Source: Pseudomonas lini (GTDB lineage: Bacteria > Pseudomonadota > Gammaproteobacteria > Pseudomonadales > Pseudomonadaceae). Taken from it: a DNA stretch of 64,000 nt. Each line of letters opens with the position of its first letter. Position 1 is the first letter of the stretch. The notes below the pieces were generated by a model that saw only the letters and a list, made by a program, of their open reading frames with translations, was not told the origin of the DNA and ran no database searches. The translations under genes and the position numbers were made by a program. The DNA is taken from the NCBI RefSeq assembly GCF_030812475.1, contig NZ_JAUSSR010000013.1:173217-237216 (forward strand). Direction: 5' to 3'. Below are positions 16,611 through 25,125 of this stretch, piece after piece.

Positions 16611-17069
16611 TTGAACGCATTTCGAAAATTTTCATTGCTGCCTAGGCTGCGAGGGTATTGTAGTCGTGAGTTGAAATTTAATGACTTTATATGGAGGGTT
16701 GTTGGCGCTGGTAAAAAACTTACGATCTCATTGTTGCTAGTGTTGGGGTCCGGGAATTCAATTGTATTGGGCAGTCCGGGTAGTTTTAACGATGAATTCA
16801 TTTCCACCATGGGTACAGCCCTTTTCACTTCCTCTCCTTTATTTGCACCTGAGTGGACTTCCGATTTTTCGTCGGGCTTGTCCGCACATCGAGATTATAA
16901 AATTTTAATCCAAGCGCGGGATGACGCTGCTGCCTTTGTCGCCAGTGAGGGTGCACATAGAGGCGCGTTTCTGGAGGCGGCGATTGTGATGCTGAACATT
17001 CGTGGTAGCGAGCAAGGTGATTTGGAACTGGCAACCTGGATTCTATCGCAAACTTTATCTATCAAATAA
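16611..17069 (+). CDS. DUF2388 protein between the two effector modules
   Basis: The C-terminal part (ARDDAAAFVASEGAHRGAFL, then LELATWILSQTL) is typical of DUF2388, a Pseudomonas family of about 100-residue exported proteins of unknown function. The frame as given (152 residues, TTG at 16611) is longer than the family. A hydrophobic stretch KKLTISLLLVLGSG may be the true signal peptide, which puts the real start near 16690-16720. The codons are AT-richer than in the neighbours. It interrupts the duplicated effector-immunity pairs and may be carried along or may be a decayed gene. Confidence 0.6.
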   Translation: MNAFRKFSLLPRLRGYCSRELKFNDFIWRVVGAGKKLTISLLLVLGSGNSIVLGSPGSFNDEFISTMGTALFTSSPLFAPEWTSDFSSGLSAHRDYKILIQARDDAAAFVASEGAHRGAFLEAAIVMLNIRGSEQGDLELATWILSQTLSIK

Positions 17070-17111
17070 GTGAAAAGCGCATGGAGTCAATTATAAGGAA
17101 GGGAAATCCCA

Positions 17112-19019
17112 ATGAATTACCCCGACATCGTCTCACCCGTCGCACTGCAACACACCAACGAAGTGACCTGCATCTCGCCCTGGTTTGTGCAGAACACCGA
17201 ATACCATCCAGTGAAGGCCACCTATCGTCCCTTGATCAATGGCGAAGAAACCTTCAAGGCCGTGCACCTGGCCATCGCGGCGGCCACGAAATCCATCGAC
17301 ATCATCTGCTGGGGATTTCAGCCGTCGATGTACTTTATCCGCGACGATCCCAAGGCGCCGAACATCGGCGCGCTGCTCATGGACAAAGCCAAGGCAGGTG
17401 TCGAGGTTCGTATATTGGGCTGGGAAATGCCATTCAATACCGCCGGTGTGGGCGACGAGGCCAATCTGCCCGGTAAAGGTCCATTCCGCATCAAAGACCG
17501 GGCAATGCAACCCTCCACGGATGACCAGTACGCCAAGGATCGAGAATGGTTCGCCCGATGCGCGTTCGCCGACCACCTGGCCCCTGCCATCCGAGTAGCT
17601 CGCAACGTGCCCGTATTCGTCAGTCGCGGCTTCAACCTGTTTGAAAGGGCTGAAGTGGCCCATCAAGCGACATACAAAAGTCTCGACCCGCAGCTCAGCC
17701 CACTTACGCTTGCCACGCTGACAGCGACGGCGACCCACCATCAAAAGACTGTCCTGGTGGACTACGAACTGACAGATCGCGCCATCGGTTTCGTCATGGG
17801 CCATAACATGCTCGACGAATACTGGGACACCAACGGGCACACGGCGCTTAAACGTGACAAGGGCGACAAACCTGAACCCAACGCCGGCCCGCGTGGCGAT
17901 ACACCCCGACAGGACATTTCCAGCCAGGTCAGCGGGCCGATTCTGGAACACCTGCATCACAACTTCGCCACCGCCTGGCGCAAAGAGACCGGCGAGGACT
18001 TGCTCGCCTCCCGTCAGGCCATGCAGGTGGGACCCAAACTTCAATGCACCGCCGGCGAAATCCGCCAGTTGGCGCAGCTCGTGCGGACCCAGCCCCAGGA
18101 AGGCAAACGCGATATCGAGCGGCTCTACCTGCAAGCCGTTAACAACGCGACCCAGTTTATCTACATCGAGAATCAGTATTTTCGCTGGCCACCCTTGGCC
18201 GAACTGATCAAATCCGTCGCCGCCCGCCATACCGAGGCCGGAAAGGACCCCGGCGAACACGGCCATTTGCATCTGTTCGTGATCACCAATGCTGACGAGT
18301 CCGGCATTGGTCCAGGCGCCTTGAACACGCAACGCATGCTCGAAAGCCTCGGACGCGGCGACACCATTCCAAACCTGACGAAGCTGCAACGTATTGAGAA
18401 AGCAAAAGCCCAATCAGCGGCACTGGCGCCCACCCTGGGTGAGCTCGTCGAAAAACAGGCCCTGCTCGCGCTGACCAGTCTCACCGATGCGTTAGGGGCG
18501 ACCGATATCAACGACAAAGCCAGGGAAGCTCAACGGGACACCGCCAGGGCCAATGAGTGGCGGCAGGACGCGCTTGAGGAGCAGATCAAGGCGATCGAGA
18601 AGGATGCCGTTGGTGCGGACTTGGAAATCCCCGGGCTTAAGGTCCATGTGTGCTCGCTTGTCGCCCCCGACTCGCCCGCAGGTAAAAAATGGATGCCGGT
18701 ATACATCCACTCCAAGTTGATGATCGTGAATGACGTGTTCACCACCCATGGCTCGGCCAATATCAACACTCGCAGCATGCAGGTCGACAGCGAACTGAAT
18801 ATTGCTCATGAGTGGGCGAGTGTGACGCGGGCATTGCGCAGGCGGTTGTGGGATCTGCATACGGACAAGAGGGGGACGCAGGATGATCCGGCTGAGGCGT
18901 TTGATGCCTGGCAGGTAATCATCAATGACAACAAAAAACTCCAAGAAGACGAAGACGCACCCAGTGCATCCCTTGTCGAGTTTTATTACGACAAAACGGA
19001 CCTGAAGGACATGGACTGA
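17112..19019 (+). CDS. Type VI phospholipase D effector (Tle5-like), copy 2
   Basis: This 635-residue protein is a close paralogue of the 13406 gene: the first 100 residues and the segment around RGDTPRQDISSQVSGPILEH are nearly identical. It has HKD 1 as HQKTVLVD with GHNMLDEYW, and HKD 2 as HSKLMIVN with GSANINTRS, again with N for D. It differs mainly at about residues 140-200 and by an insertion of about 30 residues near 435-490 (TLGELVEKQALLALTSLTDA). A GGAAGGG ribosome-binding site precedes the ATG. The pair pattern of separate effectors with cognate lipoproteins suggests diverged specificities. Confidence 0.88.
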   Translation: MNYPDIVSPVALQHTNEVTCISPWFVQNTEYHPVKATYRPLINGEETFKAVHLAIAAATKSIDIICWGFQPSMYFIRDDPKAPNIGALLMDKAKAGVEVRILGWEMPFNTAGVGDEANLPGKGPFRIKDRAMQPSTDDQYAKDREWFARCAFADHLAPAIRVARNVPVFVSRGFNLFERAEVAHQATYKSLDPQLSPLTLATLTATATHHQKTVLVDYELTDRAIGFVMGHNMLDEYWDTNGHTALKRDKGDKPEPNAGPRGDTPRQDISSQVSGPILEHLHHNFATAWRKETGEDLLASRQAMQVGPKLQCTAGEIRQLAQLVRTQPQEGKRDIERLYLQAVNNATQFIYIENQYFRWPPLAELIKSVAARHTEAGKDPGEHGHLHLFVITNADESGIGPGALNTQRMLESLGRGDTIPNLTKLQRIEKAKAQSAALAPTLGELVEKQALLALTSLTDALGATDINDKAREAQRDTARANEWRQDALEEQIKAIEKDAVGADLEIPGLKVHVCSLVAPDSPAGKKWMPVYIHSKLMIVNDVFTTHGSANINTRSMQVDSELNIAHEWASVTRALRRRLWDLHTDKRGTQDDPAEAFDAWQVIINDNKKLQEDEDAPSASLVEFYYDKTDLKDMD

Positions 19020-20305
19020 TGCGTCGCGTCCTTTTGCTCTCATGCCTACTTCTAGCCGCTTGCGATCTTGACGGCGATGTTGATAACACTATGAAGGACA
19101 AATCCTTGAATCCGCTCACTGAGATTAAAGCCAACTTGGCATTCAGCTGCATGCACGAGACGATTCCAGAGTCGCCAACCGATGCCAATACGCTGTTTCA
19201 ATATGCTCGCTGGCTACAAAAAAACAATCAGCTCAAACAAGACAAAACCGTCGATGCCGAGATCGAGCGGCTGTACCGTATTGCCAGCGAAAACGGAAAC
19301 TACAAGGCCAACATCAACCTGCAGAACGGGGCCATGCGTGGGCACTTCAATGTCCGTGGCGAGGAGCAATTGCGCATGAGTGAGCAACTGATTGAGGCAG
19401 GTGTTGCCACGGGTTATTTCTTCGCGGGAACCTTTCTGAAGAACGGATCAGCCGGACTGAAGCAAGATACGGAAATGGCACTGCGTTACTACCGCAAGGC
19501 TGCGGATCAAGGCAGCGCCGAGGCGCAATACTATGTGGCTGACAAGTTGGCGCCCAAAAAGATTGCTCCTGCCGTTGCTCGGCAGATGCGCAAATGCGCT
19601 GCAGAACAGGGGCATGGCAGAGCTGCGGCAATGTTGTCGATTTATTTGAGAGATGAAGAGAAATACAACGAAGCCATCGAAGTATTACAGATGGGCGTTG
19701 CTGCAGGCGAAAGCACCTCGGCCTCGCGCCTGTCGAAAGGGTTTCTTAACCCTGCACCTTCCAATCAGTCGTATTACCTCGGCCAACAGGAAGACCTCGA
19801 GCGCGCCGCGCGTTACGAGAAAATCTGGAGGGTGCTCGCAAACTATTCCTACGCCAATCCTACGGTCCCCGAAATCAACGAAATCGTCCCTTTGCCCCCA
19901 GCCAAACTACCCGCCTGGGACGGCAAACTCCAATGGCTCGAAGCACGCCTTTCCAACGTCCCGCCGCAAAAGCCCACCGAGGCACTGATCCATCAGTTGG
20001 CCAAGGCCAAGAGCCTCGACCCTGCTACCGGTCGGCCAACGCCAGACTCACCCGCCTTCATCCAGGCCACATACCCCTGGCCAACCTGCGAGAGCGGCCA
20101 AGCTTGCCCACAGGCCGGCTACTGGAAAGCCGAACCGTTCTACCAGAGTCGAGCACGCTCCGAGGGAACCCTTATCCGCCGTTTCAAACAGGGCGAGATG
20201 ATGCCAACCCAGGAGGTCACGAGGTACCAAACCCGTTTCTTGTTCGCCGACCGAATCACGGTTCAAGTGGAAAACGTCAGTTGGAGACTGTTCGGTGAAG
20301 CCTAG
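19019..20305 (+). CDS. Sel1-repeat lipoprotein, likely immunity protein, copy 2
   Basis: The 428-residue product has the same length and plan as copy 1: signal RRVLLLSCLLLAAC with lipobox LAAC, Sel1-like repeats (TLFQYARWLQKNN, MALRYYRKAADQGSAEAQYYV), then the same C-terminal domain. It overlaps the effector stop at base 19019. Divergence from copy 1 is greatest just after the lipobox and in the last 80 residues (for example the segment around EPFYQSRARSEG). Those are the regions expected to change if each immunity protein follows its own effector. Confidence 0.82.
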   Translation: MRRVLLLSCLLLAACDLDGDVDNTMKDKSLNPLTEIKANLAFSCMHETIPESPTDANTLFQYARWLQKNNQLKQDKTVDAEIERLYRIASENGNYKANINLQNGAMRGHFNVRGEEQLRMSEQLIEAGVATGYFFAGTFLKNGSAGLKQDTEMALRYYRKAADQGSAEAQYYVADKLAPKKIAPAVARQMRKCAAEQGHGRAAAMLSIYLRDEEKYNEAIEVLQMGVAAGESTSASRLSKGFLNPAPSNQSYYLGQQEDLERAARYEKIWRVLANYSYANPTVPEINEIVPLPPAKLPAWDGKLQWLEARLSNVPPQKPTEALIHQLAKAKSLDPATGRPTPDSPAFIQATYPWPTCESGQACPQAGYWKAEPFYQSRARSEGTLIRRFKQGEMMPTQEVTRYQTRFLFADRITVQVENVSWRLFGEA

Positions 20306-20358
20306 ATTACTCCTGGTTTAGCTGTCGCGATTCTCCGAAGGATTGAGGTTCCGTAACT

Positions 20359-20478
20359 ATGCGGCTCAACCTTTTGCTGACTTGCCTGCATGCCTCAAGT
20401 GCAGACCAGTCGCATGCGTCCGGTCAAGTCATCTACCCAACCCCCGCAATGCTTGGACAGGGTGTGCACTCAATTTAA
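20359..20478 (+). pseudogene. Possible remnant of a third lipoprotein start
   Basis: A 39-codon frame begins MRLNLLLTCLHASS, echoing the MRRVLLLSCLLLAAC signal of the two immunity genes, with a TGAGG ribosome-binding sequence. The reading then becomes unrelated and stops. It may be the broken start of a third module, cut by the IS66-like remnant just downstream. The similarity is short and could be chance. Confidence 0.3.
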
Positions 20479-20514
20479 GTGGGCACCAGTTCTAGCCTTT
20501 TAAGCGGGTATGTC

Positions 20515-20643
20515 ATGCAGCCAACACGCCGTTCCTATTCCAGATCCTTCAAGGCCCAGGTCATTCGAAAGTGTGCCCAACCCGGCGCTTTCAAGGCAAA
20601 AGCGATACGGGCCAGCTTTCACGCCAGTGTGACCAAGGCCTGA
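20515..20643 (+). mobile_element. Remnant of an IS66-type orfA (tnpA)
   Basis: A 42-codon frame (MQPTRRSYSRSFKAQVIRKC, then AQPGAF) matches the beginning of the helix-turn-helix accessory protein of IS66 elements. It then loses the family pattern and stops. A stretch to about 20760 may hold further degraded sequence. It marks the left edge of the segment that carries the BCCT transporter. Confidence 0.55.
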
Positions 20644-20800
20644 TTGTTCTTCATTCCAAACGCTCGGTACCGCTGATACCTCTGTCGCATTTGGGCTACC
20701 GCGCATCGTCCACGAGCTACCTGCAGATTACCTGGCGAGCCACCATCGAGGGGCAACAGCCATCGCCCGCCGCGCGGCGGGTCCCACATCTGGAGGGAGT

Positions 20801-22366
20801 ATGCAAAAAATACATGAATCACCCATCGACAAGGTGGTTTTCTGGGCGGCTGCCTTGATTTCAGCTTCGTTCGTCGCCTGGGGGGCGCTCTCGCCCAAGG
20901 CCATGGCGACGACGCTGCAGGCGCTGCTGAACACCATCATCGACGAGTTCGGTTGGAGCTTTGTCGTCTCCACCGTGTTCTTCCTGGGCTTCGCGCTGTT
21001 CCTGGCCTTCAGTCGCTTCGGCCGAATCAGGCTGGGCAAGGACGGGGAGCGACCCGAGTTCAGCACTTTATCCTGGATCGCGATGATGTTCAGTGTCGGC
21101 ATGGGCATCGGGCTGATGTTCTGGGGTGTGGCCGAGCCGATCACCCACTTTGCGACGCCACCGCACGGACTGGCGCAGCCGAATTCCAGGGAAGCCGCCA
21201 AGCTGGCCATGGAGTACGCCTACTTCCACTGGGCGTTTCACCCTTGGGCGATCTACGCCATTGTCGGTCTGGTCATTGCCTACTTCTCGTTCCGCAAGGG
21301 CCTGCCAAACCTGATATCCAGCGCCTTTACGCCGCTGATTGGGGAAAAAGGCGTGCGCGGGCCGCTGGGCAAGTCGATCGACGTGCTGGCGGTCCTGGCT
21401 ACTCTGTTCGGCACCGCCACTTCACTCGGCCTGGGCGCGCAGCAGATCAACAGCGGCCTGAACTACCTGTGGCACACCGGAGAATCGAACGGCATTGCGT
21501 TGACGATCATCGCGGGGATGACGGTGCTCTTCATCCTCTCCGCGGTCTCCGGCGTGGGCAAGGGGGTGCAGTTCCTGAGCAACGTCAACATGGTGGTTGC
21601 AGTGCTGCTGTTGCTGTTCCTGGCGGCAGTGGGCCCCAGCGTGTTCATCATGAACACACTGGTCGCGTCGGTAGGCGAATACCTCCGCGAGCTGGTGCCG
21701 ATGTCGTTTCGCACCGCCGCCTTCAGTGATGGCAAGTGGCTCGCCGGCTGGACCATCTTCTACTGGGCCTGGTGGATCTCCTGGGCGCCGTTCGTGGGCA
21801 CCTTCATCGCACGAATTTCCCGCGGCCGCACCATTCGCGAGTTCGTCATCTGCGTCATCTTCATCCCCAGCGGCGTGACGATGTTGTGGTTCTCGATCAT
21901 GGGAGGCGCAGCCCTGTACTCGGAGTTGGCCGGCGTCGGCGGCATCGCCGCTGTAGTGAAAGACCAGGGACCGGCGGTGGCGCTCTTCGCCCTGCTGGCT
22001 CAGTATCCCGCCGCGACGCTGACTTCGTTTGCGGCCATGATGCTGGTCGGCGTGTTCTTCATTTCAGGGGCCGATGCCGGCTCCATCGTCATGGGCATGC
22101 TGTGCGCCCGCGGCAATCTGGAGCCGCCGCGCTGGCTGGTGGTGCTGTGGGGTACGCTGGCCGGAGCCGCGGCTTCGGTGCTGCTGGTGATGGGCGGCCT
22201 GGCAGGACTGCAGACCGCGGCCATCATCGTCGCCGCGCCGTTCCTGGTGGTGATGATAGGGATGTGCGTGTCGCTGTGGAAGGCACTGCTGGATGACCTG
22301 CAGGTTGGCGAAGCGCCTGAGTCGAGTCCCGCCCCCATCGATGTGGAGCGTGTCGCGGCGGATTGA
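20801..22366 (+). CDS. BCCT-family (betaine/choline/carnitine) transporter
   Basis: The 521-residue inner-membrane protein has about 12 hydrophobic segments and the BCCT signature region WTIFYWAWWISWAPFVGTFI with ARISRGRTIREF at about residues 313-345. It also has MFSVGMGIGLMFWGVAEP at about 95-112. Family members take up quaternary ammonium compounds with sodium or protons. The long C-terminal osmosensory tail of BetT/BetP is absent, so it may serve nutrition rather than osmoprotection. GGAGGGAGT precedes the ATG. It lies between IS66 remnants, which suggests it was carried in. Confidence 0.9.
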   Translation: MQKIHESPIDKVVFWAAALISASFVAWGALSPKAMATTLQALLNTIIDEFGWSFVVSTVFFLGFALFLAFSRFGRIRLGKDGERPEFSTLSWIAMMFSVGMGIGLMFWGVAEPITHFATPPHGLAQPNSREAAKLAMEYAYFHWAFHPWAIYAIVGLVIAYFSFRKGLPNLISSAFTPLIGEKGVRGPLGKSIDVLAVLATLFGTATSLGLGAQQINSGLNYLWHTGESNGIALTIIAGMTVLFILSAVSGVGKGVQFLSNVNMVVAVLLLLFLAAVGPSVFIMNTLVASVGEYLRELVPMSFRTAAFSDGKWLAGWTIFYWAWWISWAPFVGTFIARISRGRTIREFVICVIFIPSGVTMLWFSIMGGAALYSELAGVGGIAAVVKDQGPAVALFALLAQYPAATLTSFAAMMLVGVFFISGADAGSIVMGMLCARGNLEPPRWLVVLWGTLAGAAASVLLVMGGLAGLQTAAIIVAAPFLVVMIGMCVSLWKALLDDLQVGEAPESSPAPIDVERVAAD

Positions 22367-22666
22367 AGGTCCAGCCCGGGATCGGGTACTGCATGGCAAC
22401 CTGGTGAGATGAAGGCCTGCCTAACGGCAGGCCGTTACCGGCCCGCACACAAAAAATCTGAAACTCTCGCTCCTGCATGTCCCGCGTTTTAGCAGGGAGG
22501 ATCAAGCCGATCCAGCGCCTGATTCACCACCAGCTCAGGTGCCACGTTTAATAGGCAAACTACGGCGAAGAAAAGCTTCAGGCCACGCCTCGGCTCAACC
22601 GAGAGGCGTCATTCAGATCAAACTCATTCAGATGCCAGGACATTTAAAATTGGCAAGCACCACCCT
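22367..22666. other. Intergenic stretch, no gene seen
   Basis: The 300 bases between the BCCT gene and the glutathione S-transferase hold one GC hairpin (GGCCTGC CTAACG GCAGGCC at 22414-22432) without a T-run, which could still end the BCCT transcript. Nothing else is supported. Confidence 0.4.
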
Positions 22667-23296
22667 TCACACAAGACCTTCTTCGCGCAACGCTTTCTGA
22701 ACCGCAGGACGAACTTTAACCCGGTCATACCAGGCACGAAGGTTATGCAAATGATCGAAGTGGATGTCCGTCTTGTAATAGCTCGTCAGCCAGGCGGCCT
22801 GGCCCCAACCGGTTAATGCGAACAGATAAGCGTCAGCCACAGTGAAGGAATCACCCATGAGGTATGGGCGGGTAGCCAATTGTTCGTTAATCCAGGCGAA
22901 GCGCTTCTCCAGCTTGGGCTTGGCAGTGTCCAAGTATTGACCCGCGAGCGTTGGATACAACAGCGGAATGTACCCCTTGTGAACCTCAGACGTCAGGAAG
23001 CTCAGCCATTCTTGAAGTCGATATCGACCAAGGGTGCCATGAGTGGGAACAAGTCCAAGCTCCGGCTTCAGGTCGCCCAAATACTGCACGATGGCTGGGC
23101 CCTCCCGCAGGAGAGTGCCGTCGTCCAGCTCGAGTGCGGGTACATAGCCGAAGCTGTTGACCTTGAAGTAATCGTCACCCGATTCGGTGAGGTGCTTCTT
23201 GTGATCGACTTTAATCAGCGTGGCCTTGAGACCAAGTTCATTCAGGACGATGTGGGGCGAAAGGGAGCAAGACGCGGGGATGTAGTACAGCTTCAA
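22667..23296 (-). CDS. Glutathione S-transferase
   Basis: The 209-residue product has the thioredoxin-like N-terminal domain (MKLYYIPASCSLSPHIVLNE) with the cysteine/serine of bacterial beta-class enzymes at about residues 9-12. The glutathione-site segment is DGTLLREGPAIVQYLGD, and an all-helical C-terminal domain contains YLMGDSFTVADAYLFALTGW. It would conjugate glutathione to electrophiles in the cytoplasm. It is divergent from an HxlR regulator, which probably controls it in response to a reactive compound. Confidence 0.9.
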   Translation of the reverse strand: MKLYYIPASCSLSPHIVLNELGLKATLIKVDHKKHLTESGDDYFKVNSFGYVPALELDDGTLLREGPAIVQYLGDLKPELGLVPTHGTLGRYRLQEWLSFLTSEVHKGYIPLLYPTLAGQYLDTAKPKLEKRFAWINEQLATRPYLMGDSFTVADAYLFALTGWGQAAWLTSYYKTDIHFDHLHNLRAWYDRVKVRPAVQKALREEGLV

Positions 23297-23405
23297 TTTA
23301 CAGACTCCAGATCATGGGTGAGCGCAGTCAATTCCAACGGAGAGACCGCTTCAGCTCATTCTAGATGTCAGGTATAAAATAGGAAGAAGGCACTATTTTG
23401 TAGTA

Positions 23406-23426
23406 TAGGTACAAAAAATATACCTA
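23406..23426. promoter_or_regulatory. Candidate HxlR operator
   Basis: TAGGTA and TACCTA are inverted 6-base arms separated by nine A/T-rich bases, with further partial symmetry (GTA/TAC) outside. The site lies between the divergent glutathione S-transferase and HxlR genes, 16 bases before the regulator start. Confidence 0.5.
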
Positions 23427-23441
23427 CACTCATCAGAGATT

Positions 23442-23798
23442 TTGACCGTGAAAGACAACATATCCGGCTGCTCGGTAGAAGAAGCGATGCGATTGCTCGG
23501 TGGCCGCTGGCGCCTGCTTCTTGCATCCTACCTGCTCGATGGGCCGAAGCGCTTCAATGCGCTGAGGCGAGACATTCCCGCAATTTCGCAACGAATGCTA
23601 ACCCTCGATTTACGCGCTCTTGAGGAAGCAGGGCTCGTAAAACGTACAGTATTTCCCACCGTGCCCGTCACGGTCGAATACGAACTCACCGCTGACGGAC
23701 GCCGATTAGAGCCTGTTGTCGAGGTAATGAAACAGTTTGGGCTATGGGTCAAGGGTCGCCAGTCCGTTGACAGCGTCTGTCCAGCGCAGCTTGCGTGA
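23442..23798 (+). CDS. HxlR-family transcriptional regulator
   Basis: The 118-residue winged-helix protein has the family pattern: CSVEEAMRLLGGRWRLLLAS with an N-terminal cysteine at about residue 10, LLDGPKRFNALRRDIPAISQ, then the wing YELTADGRRLEPVVEVM. HxlR proteins often sense electrophiles or oxidants through that cysteine. The start may be the TTG at 23442 or the GTG at 23448. The divergent glutathione S-transferase is the likely target. Confidence 0.88.
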   Translation: MTVKDNISGCSVEEAMRLLGGRWRLLLASYLLDGPKRFNALRRDIPAISQRMLTLDLRALEEAGLVKRTVFPTVPVTVEYELTADGRRLEPVVEVMKQFGLWVKGRQSVDSVCPAQLA

Positions 23799-23932
23799 GT
23801 GAGCGGTGTTTGCGCTGATGCGACAGTAGATGGCCGATCTCACTTGCGCGCTGCGTCGGCTGCGCGTGAGTACATCTTTCAAATAAGCGTACGGTTTACG
23901 CCCATTGAGTCGCGCCGATCGGAATCAAACTG

Positions 23933-24130
23933 ATGATCAATGAGCTGTATGGCATCGAGCGTGAACTCAAGGACGTCAGCGATGAGCCGCGATTTATCAT
24001 TCGTCAGGAAATGAGCCTGCCGATCCTGGGGCAGTTGAAAAGCTGGCTGGATAAAACGCAGTCGCAGGTGACGCCACAAAGCGTGCTGGGCAAGGCGGTT
24101 AATTATCTGGCTAATAATGGAGCCGGCTGA
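23933..24130 (+). mobile_element. Remnant of an IS66-type transposase (TnpC, C-terminal region)
   Basis: The 65 codons (ELYGIERELKDVSDEPRFII, LPILGQLKSWLDKTQSQV, SVLGKAVNYL) match the segment before the end of the IS66 transposase. The catalytic domain is missing and the frame stops early. Together with 20515-20643 it shows that an IS66-type element once flanked or spanned this region. Confidence 0.7.
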
Positions 24131-24465
24131 ACGTTACGTGGAGGCTCGGGGTTGATGATGAACAGGCTGCAAGGTTTGCGTGGGGTGCCCTGAATGTCGG
24201 CAGCGGAGAAATGCGGTCAGTGGGTTCGTGGGGATTGTTTGAATGTGCCAACGAAGCGCTTACCCGAAACCCTTCAAGGCCCATGATGTCAGGTAGAGAT
24301 TGGCGGCCCCGAACCGAAGGTTTTCAACCACCAGATGCGCCAAACCGCACGTCCGTAGTAGGGGAGGGCTAACGGGCGCGAGCCCGTTGCCTCCACCCAA
24401 TCAGGGTATCGATCACTCAAATGGCTCAACTGACCGGCATTGGCACCGGCGAGTCGAGCCAATTA
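24131..24465. other. Intergenic stretch, probable IS66 end and a hairpin
   Basis: The sequence after the transposase remnant may include its former right end. A strong stem AACGGGC GCGA GCCCGTT at 24371-24388 lacks a T-run on either strand; it may end transcripts of the glycine-rich gene. No gene is supported. Confidence 0.3.
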
Positions 24466-24969
24466 TCAGCGGTCGTTCTTGCTGCTTGAGTCGCCCGCAT
24501 TACGCAGGCCTTTGGTATTGCTATCGCCTGGCGTGGTGCGAGAGATCGCAGTCGCCTTGGACAACCCCCGAGTATCTCTGTCATGCGCCACGTCGGATGT
24601 CACCGAACCATGGCCATTGGCATCATTGCGCGTACTGCCGTAATGCTGGCCGCTGTCGCCTCTATCCCGAACCGCTTTCCCGGCGTGATCGCTGCTTAGG
24701 CCCTTGCCATTGCCAACCGAGCCAGCGGAATGACCGGCGCCACCGCCAGTACCGCCACCGTGACCGCCCCCATTTCCACCGCCGTTGCCACCGCCATTAC
24801 CGCCGCCATTGCCACCACCGCCGCCATTACCACCACCACCGCCGCCATTGCCACCGCCTGCAGCCTCGGCAGAGGAGACGAGCGATAATTCACCCGGAAG
24901 CATGGTTGTCCCCGCAAGCATCAGGGCGCAAACAGCAACGACCATCAGATTTTTCTTTTTTATAAACAT
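24466..24969 (-). CDS. Glycine/asparagine-rich exported protein
   Basis: With the start at 24969, placed after a good GGAGG sequence, the product has 167 residues. A signal peptide covers about residues 1-38 (FIKKKNLMVVAVCALMLAG, ending near SSAEAAG). A low-complexity block of GGGN/GGN repeats follows at about residues 39-85, then a polar serine/aspartate/asparagine-rich tail. No enzyme motif is present. It resembles small secreted or surface glycine-rich proteins. It lies downstream of galU but has its own upstream gap. Confidence 0.65.
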   Translation of the reverse strand: MFIKKKNLMVVAVCALMLAGTTMLPGELSLVSSAEAAGGGNGGGGGGNGGGGGNGGGNGGGNGGGNGGGHGGGTGGGAGHSAGSVGNGKGLSSDHAGKAVRDRGDSGQHYGSTRNDANGHGSVTSDVAHDRDTRGLSKATAISRTTPGDSNTKGLRNAGDSSSKNDR

Positions 24970-25078
24970 GATGCCTCCAGGCGATTGAATTCCACCCTCA
25001 TGAGACATGGGCTTTGGGTTTAGGTTCTTGCACCCGATGCAAAGGTTTCGCGGCGGCTTCAATCTTGAGCGCCCATAA

Positions 25079-25104
25079 AAAAGCCACCTGCAAAGGTGGC
25101 TTTT
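25079..25104 (-). terminator. Intrinsic terminator after galU
   Basis: On the minus strand AAAAGCCACCT TTGC AGGTGGCTTTTTTAT forms a strong stem followed by six T residues, 22 bases beyond the galU stop. Confidence 0.9.
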
Positions 25105-25125
25105 CAATACAACCCAGTCAGGCTA

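Noticed and set aside
20359..24130. An intact IS66 insertion sequence
   Set aside because: Only a 42-codon orfA start and a 65-codon transposase fragment remain; no catalytic domain is seen and no terminal repeats could be matched by eye.
24300..24965. 221-codon plus-strand frame rich in histidine and arginine
   Set aside because: Antisense of the glycine-rich repeat block; the minus-strand product has a signal peptide and a good ribosome-binding site.
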